Shown: positions 35,596-44,683 of the stretch, one piece after another
Layout of the letters: each line of letters opens with the position of its first letter
Numbering within the stretch: position 1 is the first letter of the stretch
Origin: Palsa-504 sp963808615
Lineage (GTDB): Bacteria > Actinomycetota > Actinomycetes > Streptosporangiales > Streptosporangiaceae
Direction of reading: 5' to 3'
Assembly: GCA_963808615.1 (NCBI GenBank)
Contig: CAWEGV010000010.1
Coordinates: forward strand, 372,001 to 436,000
Length of the DNA stretch: 64,000 bases
Notes under the pieces: generated by a model
What the model saw: only the letters and a program-made list of their open reading frames with translations
The model's database searches: none
What the model was told of the DNA's origin: nothing
Position numbers and translations under genes: made by a program

Positions 35596-38118
35596 GTGGA
35601 TCGTCGGCGAGGTGGCCGTCTCGCAGAGCCGGAAGTGACCGTGACCAGGCGCACCACTCCCGCCGCTGCCTGTACGAGCGGCACAGTCACCGAAGAGCCG
35701 TCCGTGACGGATTCGCCCAGGATGCGGCTGGCCGCCGGGGGGCCGAGGACGCGGCCGCGGGGTCGTATCCTGGCGCCGGCGCGGTACCGGCATCCGGGCG
35801 ATGTGATCCGCCTGGTCGCCGCGGCCTCGGTGCTGGCCGCCGCGGGGGTGATCGCTGTGCTGCTGCCTGCCCTGCTCCGGCCGGCCGCGGCGATCACCGG
35901 GGTCGGGCCCGTGACCGCGGCCGGGCGGGTGCTGACCGGCCTGGTTCAGGTGATGATCGCGGCGGCGGCCCTGGTGCTGCTGGTGGCCGCGCTGCGGTAC
36001 CGCCGGTTCCGGGTGCTGGCTACAGTGGCGGGCGGGTTCGCGGCCGCGGCGGCGCTGATGGCCGCCATCACCTACCTGGCCGGGCCGGGCGGCTCCGCCG
36101 GCCTGCCCGCAGGGCTGCGCCAGGGTTCCTGGCTGACCGGCGCCGGCTTCCCCGATCCGGCCGTTCTGGCGGGGCTGGCGGCGGTCGCGGTGGCCGCCGC
36201 GCCGTGGCTGAGCCGGCCCTGGCGCCGGGCGTCGTGGGCCACGCTGCTGCTGATCGGTGCGGCCCGGCTGATCACCGGCGGCCTGCTGCCCATGCAGCTG
36301 GTGCTGGCGCTGGCGGCCGGGGTGACCGTGGGGGCGGGCTTGCTGGTGGTGTTCGGCGTGCCGGACCGGCGGATGGGCCCGGCCGGGGTGGCGGCGGCGC
36401 TGCGCGCGGGTGGCGTGCCGGTCAGCCAGGTGACCGGACCGCTGCGCCACGCGAAGGGCTCACGGCCGTTCCAGGCGATCACCGGCGATGGACGTGCCCT
36501 GTTCGTCAAGGTCTTCGGCTCAGACCAGCGGGACGCCGACCTGCTGTACCGGGGCTGGCGCGGCGTCCGGCTGCGCGGCGTCGGCGATACCAGGCCCGCG
36601 GCCTCGCTGCTGGCGGCCGTCGAGCATGAGGCGCTGCTGGCCGTGATGGCCGAGCGGGCCGGGGTCGCGGTGCCGCACGTCGGCCAGGTCATCAGGGCCG
36701 GCGACGGGTCGGTGCTGCTGACCATGGAGCTGGTAGCCGGCCAGTCCCTGGATGAGGTCCCGGCCGATCGCATCACCGATCAGCTCGCCCGGACCCTGTG
36801 GCGCGAAGTCGGCTGGCTGCACCAGGCCAGGATCGCGCACCGGTCGCTGCACGGCAGCAACATCATGATCGGCCAGGACGGCTACCCGCGGCTGGCCGAC
36901 TTCAGCTTCGCCGAGCTCGCCGCGACCAGCCGCCAGCGCGGCATCGACGTCGCCGAGCTGCTCACCTCGCTGGCCGGCCGGATCGGCCCGGACCGTGCCG
37001 TCGCCACCGCAGCCGCCGTGATCGGCGCTAAGGGTGTCGCCGCCGCGGTGCCGCTGCTGCAGCCGCTGGCCCTGTCGGCCGGCACCCGGCGCGCGATCAA
37101 GGGCCAGGACGGGCTGCTGAAGAACACGCGCGCGGCCGCGATCGCAGCCACCGGCGGCGACGCGGATTCCGGCCTGGCCCAGCTGCAGCGGGTGCGGCCG
37201 CGCACGCTGCTGGCGATCGCCGCGCTGGCCGGCGCCTTCTACTTCCTGCTACCGCAGATCGCCCAGGTGAGCAGCAGCTGGCACGCCCTGCAAAGCGCGA
37301 ACTGGGCCTGGCTGCCCGTGATCATCGCCCTGTCCGCGCTGACCTACGTGGCCAGCGCGATGGCGCTGATCGGCTCGGTGCCCGGCCATGTCCCGTTCGG
37401 CCCGGCCGTCCTGACTCAAGGCGCCTCATCATTCATCAACCGGGTCTCGCCAGCCAACGTCGGCGGGATGGCGCTGAACGCCCGGTTCCTCCAAAAGAGC
37501 GGCACCAGCACCCCGGCCAGCGTCGCAGCGGTCGGGGTGAACGCCCTCGCGGGCGCCGTCCTGCACGTCGTGCTGATCGTGGTCTTCTTCGCGCTGGCCG
37601 GCCACGACCTCACCAAAGCGTTCAAGCTGCCGTCGGCCAGCAAGATCCTGCTCGCCCTGGCGGTGATCATCGCGGTCATCGGAGTAGTCCTGGCGACACG
37701 CCCCGGCCGCCGCTGGACCCGCAAGCAGCTGATCCCCGGCGTCCGCTCCGCGGCCGGCAGCCTGCGCCAGGCCGCCGCCAGCCCGGTCAAGCTGGGCCTG
37801 CTGTTCGGCGGCTCGGCCCTGATCACCCTGGCCTACATCGCCGGGCTGGCCGCCTCAGTCCAGGCGTTCGGCGGGGGCCCCGGCCTGGTCGTGCTCGGCG
37901 CGGTGTACCTGGCCGCCGCGGCGCTGGCCGCGGCAGCGCCCACGCCAGGCGGCCTCGGCGCGATCGAGGCGGCGCTGGTCGCCGGGCTGACCGGCGTCGG
38001 CATGCAGCCCGGGCCCGCGGTCTCGGCCGTGCTGCTATACCGGTTGGCCACCTACTGGCTGCCGGTACTACCGGGCTGGCTGTGCTGGCGGTCCCTGCAG
38101 CACCGGGGGTATGTGTGA
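35596..38118 (+). CDS. Fusion of membrane helices, pseudokinase domain and flippase-like (UPF0104/LPG-synthase TM) domain
   Basis: The 840-residue protein starts at GTG 35596 after GGAGGAGG. Residues about 65-250 hold seven hydrophobic helices. Residues about 270-500 are a kinase fold (FQAITGDGRALFVKVFG; LLTMELVAGQSLDEVP; IAHRSLHGSNIMIG; PRLADFSFAEL). The catalytic Asp of H-R-D is Ser, and D-F-G reads D-F-S, so activity is doubtful. Residues about 535-840 are the UPF0104/MprF-like lipid flippase region (FINRVSPANVGGMALNARFL; AAPTPGGLGAIEAALVAGL). The domain order is known in actinobacteria but no function is established. It leads an operon with a binding lipoprotein and two PAP2 proteins. Confidence 0.8.
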   Translation: MDRRRGGRLAEPEVTVTRRTTPAAACTSGTVTEEPSVTDSPRMRLAAGGPRTRPRGRILAPARYRHPGDVIRLVAAASVLAAAGVIAVLLPALLRPAAAITGVGPVTAAGRVLTGLVQVMIAAAALVLLVAALRYRRFRVLATVAGGFAAAAALMAAITYLAGPGGSAGLPAGLRQGSWLTGAGFPDPAVLAGLAAVAVAAAPWLSRPWRRASWATLLLIGAARLITGGLLPMQLVLALAAGVTVGAGLLVVFGVPDRRMGPAGVAAALRAGGVPVSQVTGPLRHAKGSRPFQAITGDGRALFVKVFGSDQRDADLLYRGWRGVRLRGVGDTRPAASLLAAVEHEALLAVMAERAGVAVPHVGQVIRAGDGSVLLTMELVAGQSLDEVPADRITDQLARTLWREVGWLHQARIAHRSLHGSNIMIGQDGYPRLADFSFAELAATSRQRGIDVAELLTSLAGRIGPDRAVATAAAVIGAKGVAAAVPLLQPLALSAGTRRAIKGQDGLLKNTRAAAIAATGGDADSGLAQLQRVRPRTLLAIAALAGAFYFLLPQIAQVSSSWHALQSANWAWLPVIIALSALTYVASAMALIGSVPGHVPFGPAVLTQGASSFINRVSPANVGGMALNARFLQKSGTSTPASVAAVGVNALAGAVLHVVLIVVFFALAGHDLTKAFKLPSASKILLALAVIIAVIGVVLATRPGRRWTRKQLIPGVRSAAGSLRQAAASPVKLGLLFGGSALITLAYIAGLAASVQAFGGGPGLVVLGAVYLAAAALAAAAPTPGGLGAIEAALVAGLTGVGMQPGPAVSAVLLYRLATYWLPVLPGWLCWRSLQHRGYV

Positions 38119-38279
38119 GCGCCAGCCCGCCGCAGCCGGCCCAGGGCGCAGCGGAGCGGGCGACGGTCGCGCCAGCCGGCCGGCCGCCGCCGCGCAGGCG
38201 GTGCCCCGCCCGGAGAAGCGGGGTCCCAGGCTCCGGGCACGTGCGGAGCAACCTTTCTTCCCGATCCGCACGGAACGCG

Positions 38280-39251
38280 ATGAGAGCAGTGCTGGAACGA
38301 CGGACGGTGGCGTACCTAGCCTGTCTGGCGCTGGCCGCCGCGTGCTGCGCCTGCACTTCCGCCAGCGGCAGCGGGGCGGCTGGCCGGGCAGGCGAGGCCG
38401 GCCAGGACGGCGCCGTGATCACGGTCGGGTCATTCGATTTCCCGGAGAGCGTGCTCCTCGCTGACCTCTACGCAGGCGCGCTCGCGGCGCAGGGTTTCCC
38501 CGTCCGCGTCCTGCCGGACCTGGGCCCGCGCGAGCTGGTGGACCCGGCGCTGATGAGCGGACTGGTCCAGGTGGTGCCGGAGTACTCCGGATCGGCAGTT
38601 GAGTTCGCCAGCGTCGGACGGCAGTCCGCGACGTCCGATGTTACGGCGACCAGCAGGGCGCTGACCGAGCAGGTGGCTGGCCGGGGGCTGGTGGCGGGCC
38701 GACCGTCCGCCGCCCAAGACGGCAACGTCATCGTGGTCACCGCCGCGACCGCGGCCCGCTATGGCCTGCGATCCGTTGCCGACCTGGCCCGGGTGGCGCC
38801 CCGGCTGGTGTTCGGCGGCCCGCCCGAATGCCCGGAGCGCGTCTACTGCCTGCTCGGACTGAAGCAGGTTTACGGGCTTCGCTTCCGGCCGTTCGTCTCG
38901 CTGGACGCCGGGGGCCCGCTGACGCTGCAGGCCCTGCAGGCCGGGGACATCGACGTGGCGCTGCTGTTCAGCACCGATCCGGCCATCACGGCGGACCATC
39001 TGGTGGTGCTGGCCGACGACCGCGGCCTGCAGCCGGCCGAGAATGTCGTCCCGCTGGTGCGCCGCGATGCCGTCGCCCGCTACGGCCCGCGGCTGCTCGC
39101 GGTGCTCAACGCGGTGTCGGCGCGGCTGACGACCGGCTCGCTGCGTGCCCTGGACGCGCGGGTGGAACTACGCGGGCAGGATCCGCGCCTGGTGGCCGGG
39201 AGCTGGCTGCGGACGCAGGGACTGGCCCCGATGGGAGGTGCGTCGCAGTGA
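38280..39251 (+). CDS. ProX/OpuAC-type substrate-binding lipoprotein without a transporter
   Basis: The 323-residue protein has a lipoprotein signal (LACLALAAACCAC around residue 20) and then an OpuAC-like periplasmic fold: ITVGSFDFPESVLLADLYAGAL, LVQVVPEYSGSAVEFA, NVIVVTAATAARYGLRSVADL and LQAGDIDVALLFSTDPAI. The fold binds glycine betaine, choline or similar quaternary compounds. No ABC permease or ATPase gene is near. It lies between the flippase fusion and a PAP2-kinase fusion; its stop overlaps the next start by four bases (GTGA). Sensing or presentation of a ligand to the neighbours is a possible role, inferred only. Confidence 0.8.
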   Translation: MRAVLERRTVAYLACLALAAACCACTSASGSGAAGRAGEAGQDGAVITVGSFDFPESVLLADLYAGALAAQGFPVRVLPDLGPRELVDPALMSGLVQVVPEYSGSAVEFASVGRQSATSDVTATSRALTEQVAGRGLVAGRPSAAQDGNVIVVTAATAARYGLRSVADLARVAPRLVFGGPPECPERVYCLLGLKQVYGLRFRPFVSLDAGGPLTLQALQAGDIDVALLFSTDPAITADHLVVLADDRGLQPAENVVPLVRRDAVARYGPRLLAVLNAVSARLTTGSLRALDARVELRGQDPRLVAGSWLRTQGLAPMGGASQ

Positions 39252-41437
39252 GCGAGAAGACGGAGACGGTGACCACGCGGGGCGGCGCGGCGAGCCTTCC
39301 GCCGGGTCCCGCCGTGCGGCGGACGCCGCGCCGGCGCCCCACGGGTGCGCCCCCGCCGCTGCCGCACCCGGTCTCGGTCACCACCAGGGCCTGGCTGGTC
39401 CTGGCGGTGGTCGTCCTGGCCGGCCTGATCGTGATCTTGGTGCGGGCCCCGTCGCTGCGGCTCGATGATCAGGTCAACGCAGCGGTGCTCCGGCCTTTCG
39501 CGCGGGCCCGGACGCCGTGGCTGACCGGTATCGCCAACGGGATCGTGGCGGCCGGCTCCGGCTGGGGGGCCACGGTGGCCGGGCTGTCGGCGGTCGTATT
39601 GACGATGGTGTTCCGGCGCTGGCGGCACCTGCTGGTGTTCCTGTGCAGCCTGGGTTTCGTCAAACTTGCCGGGTTCTTCATCAATCGACTGCTCGAGCGG
39701 CCGCGGCCGTACGGCGTGCCGATCACCGGGGGCTGGGCGGGATACTCGGCGCCGGCGCTCCAGGTGGCGATCCTCACCACCTTGCTGATGGGCATCGCCT
39801 ACTGCCTGGTCGTTCCCGGGCGGCCTCGCTCCTATGTCAAGGCGACCATAGCTGTCATCGTCGCCGTGTACTGCCTGGCTTGCCTGTACCTGGCTGTCGA
39901 TCACGTGGACGACGTGCTGCTGGGCGTCGCGCTCGGTGTCGCGATCCCGGTCACTGCGTTCCGGTTTTTCACCCCGAACGAGGTGTTCCCGGTGGCCTAC
40001 CGGCGCGGCAACACCGCGCACGTGGATGTGACCGGCGCGCGCGGCGAGGCGATCCGGCAAGGCGTGCGCGACCAGCTCGGGCTCACCGTCACCGGCATCA
40101 CGCCGGTCGGGCTGGAGTCCTCAGCCGGCTCCACCCCGCTGCGGCTACGCGTTGGCTGCGAACCGGATGAGTACCTGTTCGCCAAGCTCTACACCAAGGG
40201 CCACGTCCGCGCAGACCGCTGGTACAAGATCTGGCGGACGATCCTGTACGGCTCCCTGGAGGACGAGCACCCCTTCCAGACCGTCCGGCGCCTGGCCGAG
40301 TACGAGGACTACGCCCTGCGCCTGCTGCAGGACGCCGGGGTCGCCGTGGCCAGGCCGTACGGCATCGTGGAGATCACCCCCGAGCGGGAGTACCTGCTGG
40401 TCACCGAGTACTTCGACGGCGCGGTGGAAATCGGCGGCGCCGACGTCGATGACCAGGTGATCGACCAGGGGCTGCGGCTGATCCGCACGCTATGGGACGC
40501 GGGGATCGCCCACCGCGACATCAAACCGGGCAACCTGATGGTCCGCGCCGGGGAGCTGCTGCTGATCGACGTGGCCTTCGTCCAGGTCCGCCCCTCGCCC
40601 TGGCGGCAGGCCGTCGACCTGGCCAACATGATGCTGGTGCTGGCGGTCCGCACCGACCCGGGGCGGGTGTACCGGCAGGCGCTGAACTATTTCACCGAGG
40701 CCGAGCTGGCCGAGGCCTTCGCCGCCACTCGCGGGGTGGCCAGCCCGACGCAGCTGCGCGCCTTCATGAAACGCGATCCCCGGGACCTGCTCGCTGAATT
40801 CCGCAAGCTCGCCCCGCAGCGGCGCCCGATCGGGCTGCAGCGCTGGAGCGCCCGGCGGGTGAGCCGGGCCGCGGCGATGCTCGCCGTCATCGCCGTGACC
40901 ACCTATGTCACCTACACCTTGTTCACCCCGCTCCCCAACCCAGGGGCGCAGGCGCCCGACTGCGGCACCGGCCACGCGATGATCCTGGCGGCCCAGGCGG
41001 TTCCCTCGGCGGCCTTCCTGCCCTGCATCGCGGCGCTCCCGTCGGGCTGGACCGCGCCCGGCACCGACGCCGAGATCGCTAGCGGGCAGGCCAGCTTCTG
41101 GCTGGACTCCGGCCAGGCCGGGATCCAGGCGGTGACGATCACCCTGACCGCGACCTGCGACACCTCGGGTGCCCAGCAGATCCCCTCGGACCAGCCCGGC
41201 ACCCGCCGGTTCGAGCGCCCGCTGAGCCTGGTCCCGCAGTTCTCCGACCTTCGCTACTACACCTTCCCCGGCGGCTGCGCTACCTACCAGTTCCGCTTCG
41301 CGCCCGGCGCATCCCCGTCCCTGGCCGCCGCCGTGGACAGCGCGCTGTCCTTCACGTCCAGGTCGGTGCTGGTCGGCCTTGTCCGGCACACCGAAGGCCT
41401 GGCCCTGTGCGGGCGAGGTGCCGCATGCCCGGGATGA
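39248..41437 (+). CDS. PAP2 phosphatase - protein kinase fusion with extracytoplasmic domain
   Basis: The 729-residue protein starts at GTG 39248, overlapping the previous stop. Residues about 45-240 form a PAP2-type membrane domain (RLLERPRPYGVP; the histidine block is less clear than in active enzymes, ending DHVDDVLLGVALG). Residues about 255-510 form a kinase fold with EYLLVTEYFDG, the catalytic loop AGIAHRDIKPGNLMV (H-R-D intact) and LLIDVAFVQV (D-V-A in place of D-F-G). A helix near 540-560 (AAAMLAVIAVTTYVTYTLF) leads to a Cys-containing outer domain of about 165 residues. The layout resembles a receptor kinase joined to a lipid phosphatase. Confidence 0.8.
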   Translation: MSEKTETVTTRGGAASLPPGPAVRRTPRRRPTGAPPPLPHPVSVTTRAWLVLAVVVLAGLIVILVRAPSLRLDDQVNAAVLRPFARARTPWLTGIANGIVAAGSGWGATVAGLSAVVLTMVFRRWRHLLVFLCSLGFVKLAGFFINRLLERPRPYGVPITGGWAGYSAPALQVAILTTLLMGIAYCLVVPGRPRSYVKATIAVIVAVYCLACLYLAVDHVDDVLLGVALGVAIPVTAFRFFTPNEVFPVAYRRGNTAHVDVTGARGEAIRQGVRDQLGLTVTGITPVGLESSAGSTPLRLRVGCEPDEYLFAKLYTKGHVRADRWYKIWRTILYGSLEDEHPFQTVRRLAEYEDYALRLLQDAGVAVARPYGIVEITPEREYLLVTEYFDGAVEIGGADVDDQVIDQGLRLIRTLWDAGIAHRDIKPGNLMVRAGELLLIDVAFVQVRPSPWRQAVDLANMMLVLAVRTDPGRVYRQALNYFTEAELAEAFAATRGVASPTQLRAFMKRDPRDLLAEFRKLAPQRRPIGLQRWSARRVSRAAAMLAVIAVTTYVTYTLFTPLPNPGAQAPDCGTGHAMILAAQAVPSAAFLPCIAALPSGWTAPGTDAEIASGQASFWLDSGQAGIQAVTITLTATCDTSGAQQIPSDQPGTRRFERPLSLVPQFSDLRYYTFPGGCATYQFRFAPGASPSLAAAVDSALSFTSRSVLVGLVRHTEGLALCGRGAACPG

Positions 41438-42173
41438 CCCGGCCGGCCACGACCCGGCGGCAGGAGGACGCGCTGCTCGCCCGTCCCCGGCAGGCCGCTT
41501 TCCTCACCGCCGGGGTGGTGGCGCTCGCGGCCGTGGTGTTCGCCCTGGCCGCCGGCCACGGCACGCTGGCCCGCATCCAGCGGCTTGACGACGCATGGCT
41601 GCGGCTGATGATCTCCGGCCGGGCGCCGCCGCTGACCGCGATCGCCAAGGTCTTCAACGTCCTCGGGCTGGTGTACGTCACACTGCCGGTGCGGATCGCC
41701 CTGGCCGGCTTCCTGGCCCTGCGCCGCCGGTGGTGGCACCTGGCCGCCTTCGCCGCAGCCATCGTGCTGTCCGAGGTGCTGATCGGCTCGCTGAAGGGCA
41801 GCTATGACCGGACCAGGCCGCCGGGGTCGCTGGTCGCGACCAGCGGCGCGTCGTTCCCGTCCGGGCACGCCATCGCCGCGTCGGTCACTGTCGTCGCGGC
41901 GGTGATCGCCCTGGTGCCCGCGGGCAGGCGGCGCACCTGGTGGGGCGCGGCCGCGGTGGCGTTCTCGATCGTGATGGGGCTTCCCGCGCCTACCTGGGTG
42001 CCCACTGGCTGTCCGACGCGGCAGCCGGGATCTTGCTCGGCACCTCCTGCGCCCTGGTCACCGCGCTGATCGCCGGCCAGCTCCAGCGGCGGCAGAACAG
42101 GCGCCACCGGCCCGCCAGGATGCAGTGCCTGGCGGGCGTGCCCCCGGCCCACCACGCTGAGGACAGGCGATGA
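41434..42173 (+). pseudogene. PAP2-family lipid phosphatase, frameshifted before the last active-site block
   Basis: From ATG 41434 (overlapping the previous stop as ATGA) the protein reads PAP2 blocks: GSLKGSYDRTRPPGSL (K-x-x-x-x-x-x-R-P) and ASFPSGHAIAASVT (P-S-G-H). The third block, SRAYLGAHWLSDAAAGILLG (S-R-x-x-x-x-x-H-x-x-x-D), is in another frame. The shift falls near 41,980-41,988 (GGGGCTTCCC). The restored gene would end at 42173. As given, the protein lacks its catalytic His and should be inactive. It is the last gene of the operon beginning at 35596. Single-base error in the sequence is a real possibility. Confidence 0.75.
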
Positions 42174-42179
42174 CCGGCA

Positions 42180-42483
42180 GGAATCCGGACGGCACCGAGG
42201 ACTTCCCTCTCCCCGACTGCTAAACGCCATCATCGGCGCCTACGAGGACTTCCTGGACCGGGTCCGCGGCACCGACGACCTCAGCTTCCACTCAAGCTGG
42301 AACTGCCCGCCGCCAAAACCACCAGCGCGCAGACATCCACCCGAGCCGAACTGGATGATCTGGGTGGTTTCCGCTTCACAGCCGGTCAACGACCGACCCG
42401 CGCCGAGTCGGCGATCTGGCTCTATGGGCCAGATGAAAACCTTGCGCAGCAATTGCCGCTGCGACGTAAGCGCGCCAGCTGAA
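42180..42483 (+). pseudogene. Possible small protein gene with a frameshift
   Basis: One frame reads LLNAIIGAYEDFLDRVRGTD, then DLSFH; immediately after (near 42,290) the neighbouring frame reads LKLELPAAKTTSAQTSTRAE and continues LDDLGGFRFTAGQRPTRAES to a stop at 42481. Joined, they give a plausible acidic cytoplasmic protein of about 90 residues that I do not recognise. The start is not evident. Confidence 0.35.
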
Positions 42484-42493
42484 TCATGGAAGG

Positions 42494-42513
42494 TTATGCA
42501 CAGCTGTGCATAA
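42494..42513. promoter_or_regulatory. Perfect 20-bp palindrome
   Basis: TTATGCACAGCTGTGCATAA lies alone between the end of the membrane operon and the SIS gene, which reads toward it. It is AT-rich against the background. The binding protein is unknown. Confidence 0.55.
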
Positions 42514-42724
42514 GTGCGTGCCCAGGCAACGCCCGCTATTCGGCAATGTCGGGCGTCTCCCACGGCTCGAGCTGCGGAGAGGGGGAGGGATCCCGGCCAG
42601 GTGAAGCTGACCGGCCCCGGGCCAGGTGGCTGGCTGCCTGGCGAAGGACTGCCGGATGGGCCCTATTGCCCTGGCCGGCCGGGATGGGACTGGACAACGG
42701 GATGGGCATGGAATCCGGGGGCGC

Positions 42725-43693
42725 TCATAGCTCAAGGCGATCCCAGCCCTGATGGCCTGGCCGGTCCAGCCCGAAGGTGTCGGGGTTAACCCCGAGCGTC
42801 TCGGCGGCTTCCAGCGCGATCCGCTGCACGGCCACGGTCAGCGGGAAAATCGACAACAGCTCCCCGAGCCGGTCACCGGCAACACGAGTCACCGGCACGG
42901 CCGCCTGTTCGGCGGCCTGCGCTACGTCGGCGATCCTCGCCGACCAGGTCCCGCCGCCATCGAGGCAGACCAGCCGGTCATCGGGGCCCAGGGCGACCGA
43001 GGGCCCGTGCAGGAACTGCTCGACCCCGAGTCCCTCGCTGGCCACGTAGGCGGCCTCGCGGATCTTCAGCGCGCCCTCAGCCGCGGTCCACTGGTTGATG
43101 CCGCCGCCGATGAACTCGATCAGCCGCACCGGCGGCGCCGGGCGCTCGCCGGTCGGTACGCGGTAGGCATGCTCGACGGCCACGGGGACCTCGCCCAGCC
43201 CGGGCAGATCCGCGCCCAGCGCCCGCGCCAGCTGCGCCGCGCGCAGCAGTGCTCCCAGATGGCTGGCCGTGTAGGCCGACGAGCGTTCCCGCGGCACCGT
43301 GACCAGGTCCGCGCCTTCCACGCCCACCCCGCAGACCTGGACGATCTGTGCGCCACCGGAGCGGGCGCGCTGCGTCGCCTGCGCGGTATACCGCTTGGCC
43401 CCGGTGTGGGTGAAGACCAGCAACGCGCCGTCCTGGCCGGGCAGCGGGCCGTCCACGGCAGCATCGGCGGACTGCGCGGCCCCGGCGTCCAGCCCGGCCG
43501 CGCGCAGCAACATGGCGGCCTGGCTCGCGGCATGCCAGCTCGTCCCGGTGCCGATCGCCAGCACCCGGCGTCCGCGCAGCCGCTCCGCCGCCGCGATGAC
43601 GGGCGCCTCATCAGCCAAGATCCCCGCGAGTGCCTCAGCCTGGCCATCCATCGCCTGCCGCATCATGCTGGTCCCCGGCCCGGCTGCCGCCAT
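42725..43693 (-). CDS. SIS-domain protein (GlmS isomerase-like)
   Basis: The 322-residue protein has two SIS folds. The first shows RRVLAIGTGTSWHAASQAAMLL and LLVFTHTGAKRYTAQATQRA. The second shows RLIEFIGGGINQWTAAEGALKIREAAYVASEG, given as residues about 200-232, and EQFLHGPSVALGPDD (E-x-x-H-G-P, as in GlmS). The glutaminase half of GlmS is absent, so it may be a sugar-phosphate isomerase/deaminase or a regulator. The start at 43693 is chosen for GGAGGG; the frame is open to 43753. Confidence 0.85.
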   Translation of the reverse strand: MAAAGPGTSMMRQAMDGQAEALAGILADEAPVIAAAERLRGRRVLAIGTGTSWHAASQAAMLLRAAGLDAGAAQSADAAVDGPLPGQDGALLVFTHTGAKRYTAQATQRARSGGAQIVQVCGVGVEGADLVTVPRERSSAYTASHLGALLRAAQLARALGADLPGLGEVPVAVEHAYRVPTGERPAPPVRLIEFIGGGINQWTAAEGALKIREAAYVASEGLGVEQFLHGPSVALGPDDRLVCLDGGGTWSARIADVAQAAEQAAVPVTRVAGDRLGELLSIFPLTVAVQRIALEAAETLGVNPDTFGLDRPGHQGWDRLEL

Positions 43694-44220
43694 GACATCC
43701 CTCCAGATACTCCGGATCAGGCCACCGCCATCGGGCATCCCGGCACCCCGCAAGGGCGGCTTGATCAGCGGCTGTTGACCCTGAACTTACTTAACGCTCC
43801 GGGAACGCACGTCCCCGGCCCGGCAGCGCTGCGGCACGCAAGCAGCGCCGATCGGCATCACCGAGTCGAGCTCGTCCGAGCGCCGTGACGATCAGTTCCC
43901 TCCAGACGGCCAGGGTTGACCGTGATTACCAGTCCGCGGTCGTACGCGCCAGTCAGCCTTGGCGCAGAGTGCGTGAGATCTCATAGCGTTCCCAGCGGTG
44001 GTGACGCCGGCGAAGGCTGGCCACGTGGTGTCCGGTCCGCCGACCTGCAGGTCGTGGCCTGCGGTTACCTGTATAAAGAGGCCGGCCTTGGGATTTGATG
44101 GGCCTTGACCGCCCGCACCATGGTCATCTCGCCAGTGCCGCCTGCTTGCCGACAGCACCCTGGCGTCATGGCGGGCTGGCAGGGCGGAATCGCCGGGGCC
44201 GCCAGGCGGTTACCGCATGC
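43694..44220. other. Interval without a supportable gene
   Basis: It separates the divergent SIS and DUF427 genes. No conserved protein or clear operator is visible. Confidence 0.4.
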
Positions 44221-44607
44221 ATGGCTGCCTGGCACAAGATCACGATCACCCCGGCCGATGCACGCATCCAGGTCGCCGTTGGCGGCCAGCAGCTGGCCGA
44301 CTCGGACCGGGCCGTCCTGCTCACCGAGACCGGCAGGCCGGCCCGTTACTACATTCCTCGCGAGGATGTGCGCACCGAGCTGCTGCGGCCTACGGCTCGC
44401 TGGACGACCTGCCCGTTCAAAGGCCAGGCGTCGTACTGGTCGGTACAGGCCGGCGACCAGATCCATGATGACCTCGTGTGGAGCTACCAGACCCCGGTCG
44501 CCCAAGCCGAAGAGATCGCGGGCCTGATGTCCTTCTACAACGAGCGCGTCGAGCTGAGCATCGGCGGTGAACGACAGGCAGGCCGGCAGCCTTCATCCTC
44601 GCCATAA
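44221..44607 (+). CDS. DUF427-domain protein
   Basis: The 128-residue protein shows the DUF427 blocks: RIQVAVGGQQLADSDRAVLL, then PARYYIPREDVRTELLRPT, WTTCPFKGQASYWSV and DLVWSYQTPVAQAEEIAGLMSFYNERVEL (residues about 85-113). The family is a compact beta-fold of unknown biochemical role, common in actinomycetes. Start ATG 44221 begins at the conserved domain. The end is slightly extended with Gln/Pro/Ser residues. Confidence 0.88.
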   Translation: MAAWHKITITPADARIQVAVGGQQLADSDRAVLLTETGRPARYYIPREDVRTELLRPTARWTTCPFKGQASYWSVQAGDQIHDDLVWSYQTPVAQAEEIAGLMSFYNERVELSIGGERQAGRQPSSSP

Positions 44608-44683
44608 CGTTAGCCGCGGGCGGCGCCCTCTGCAGCGTGCCCGGACCGAATACTCGGCGCGGCATGAGCAGACACCCGGCGCG

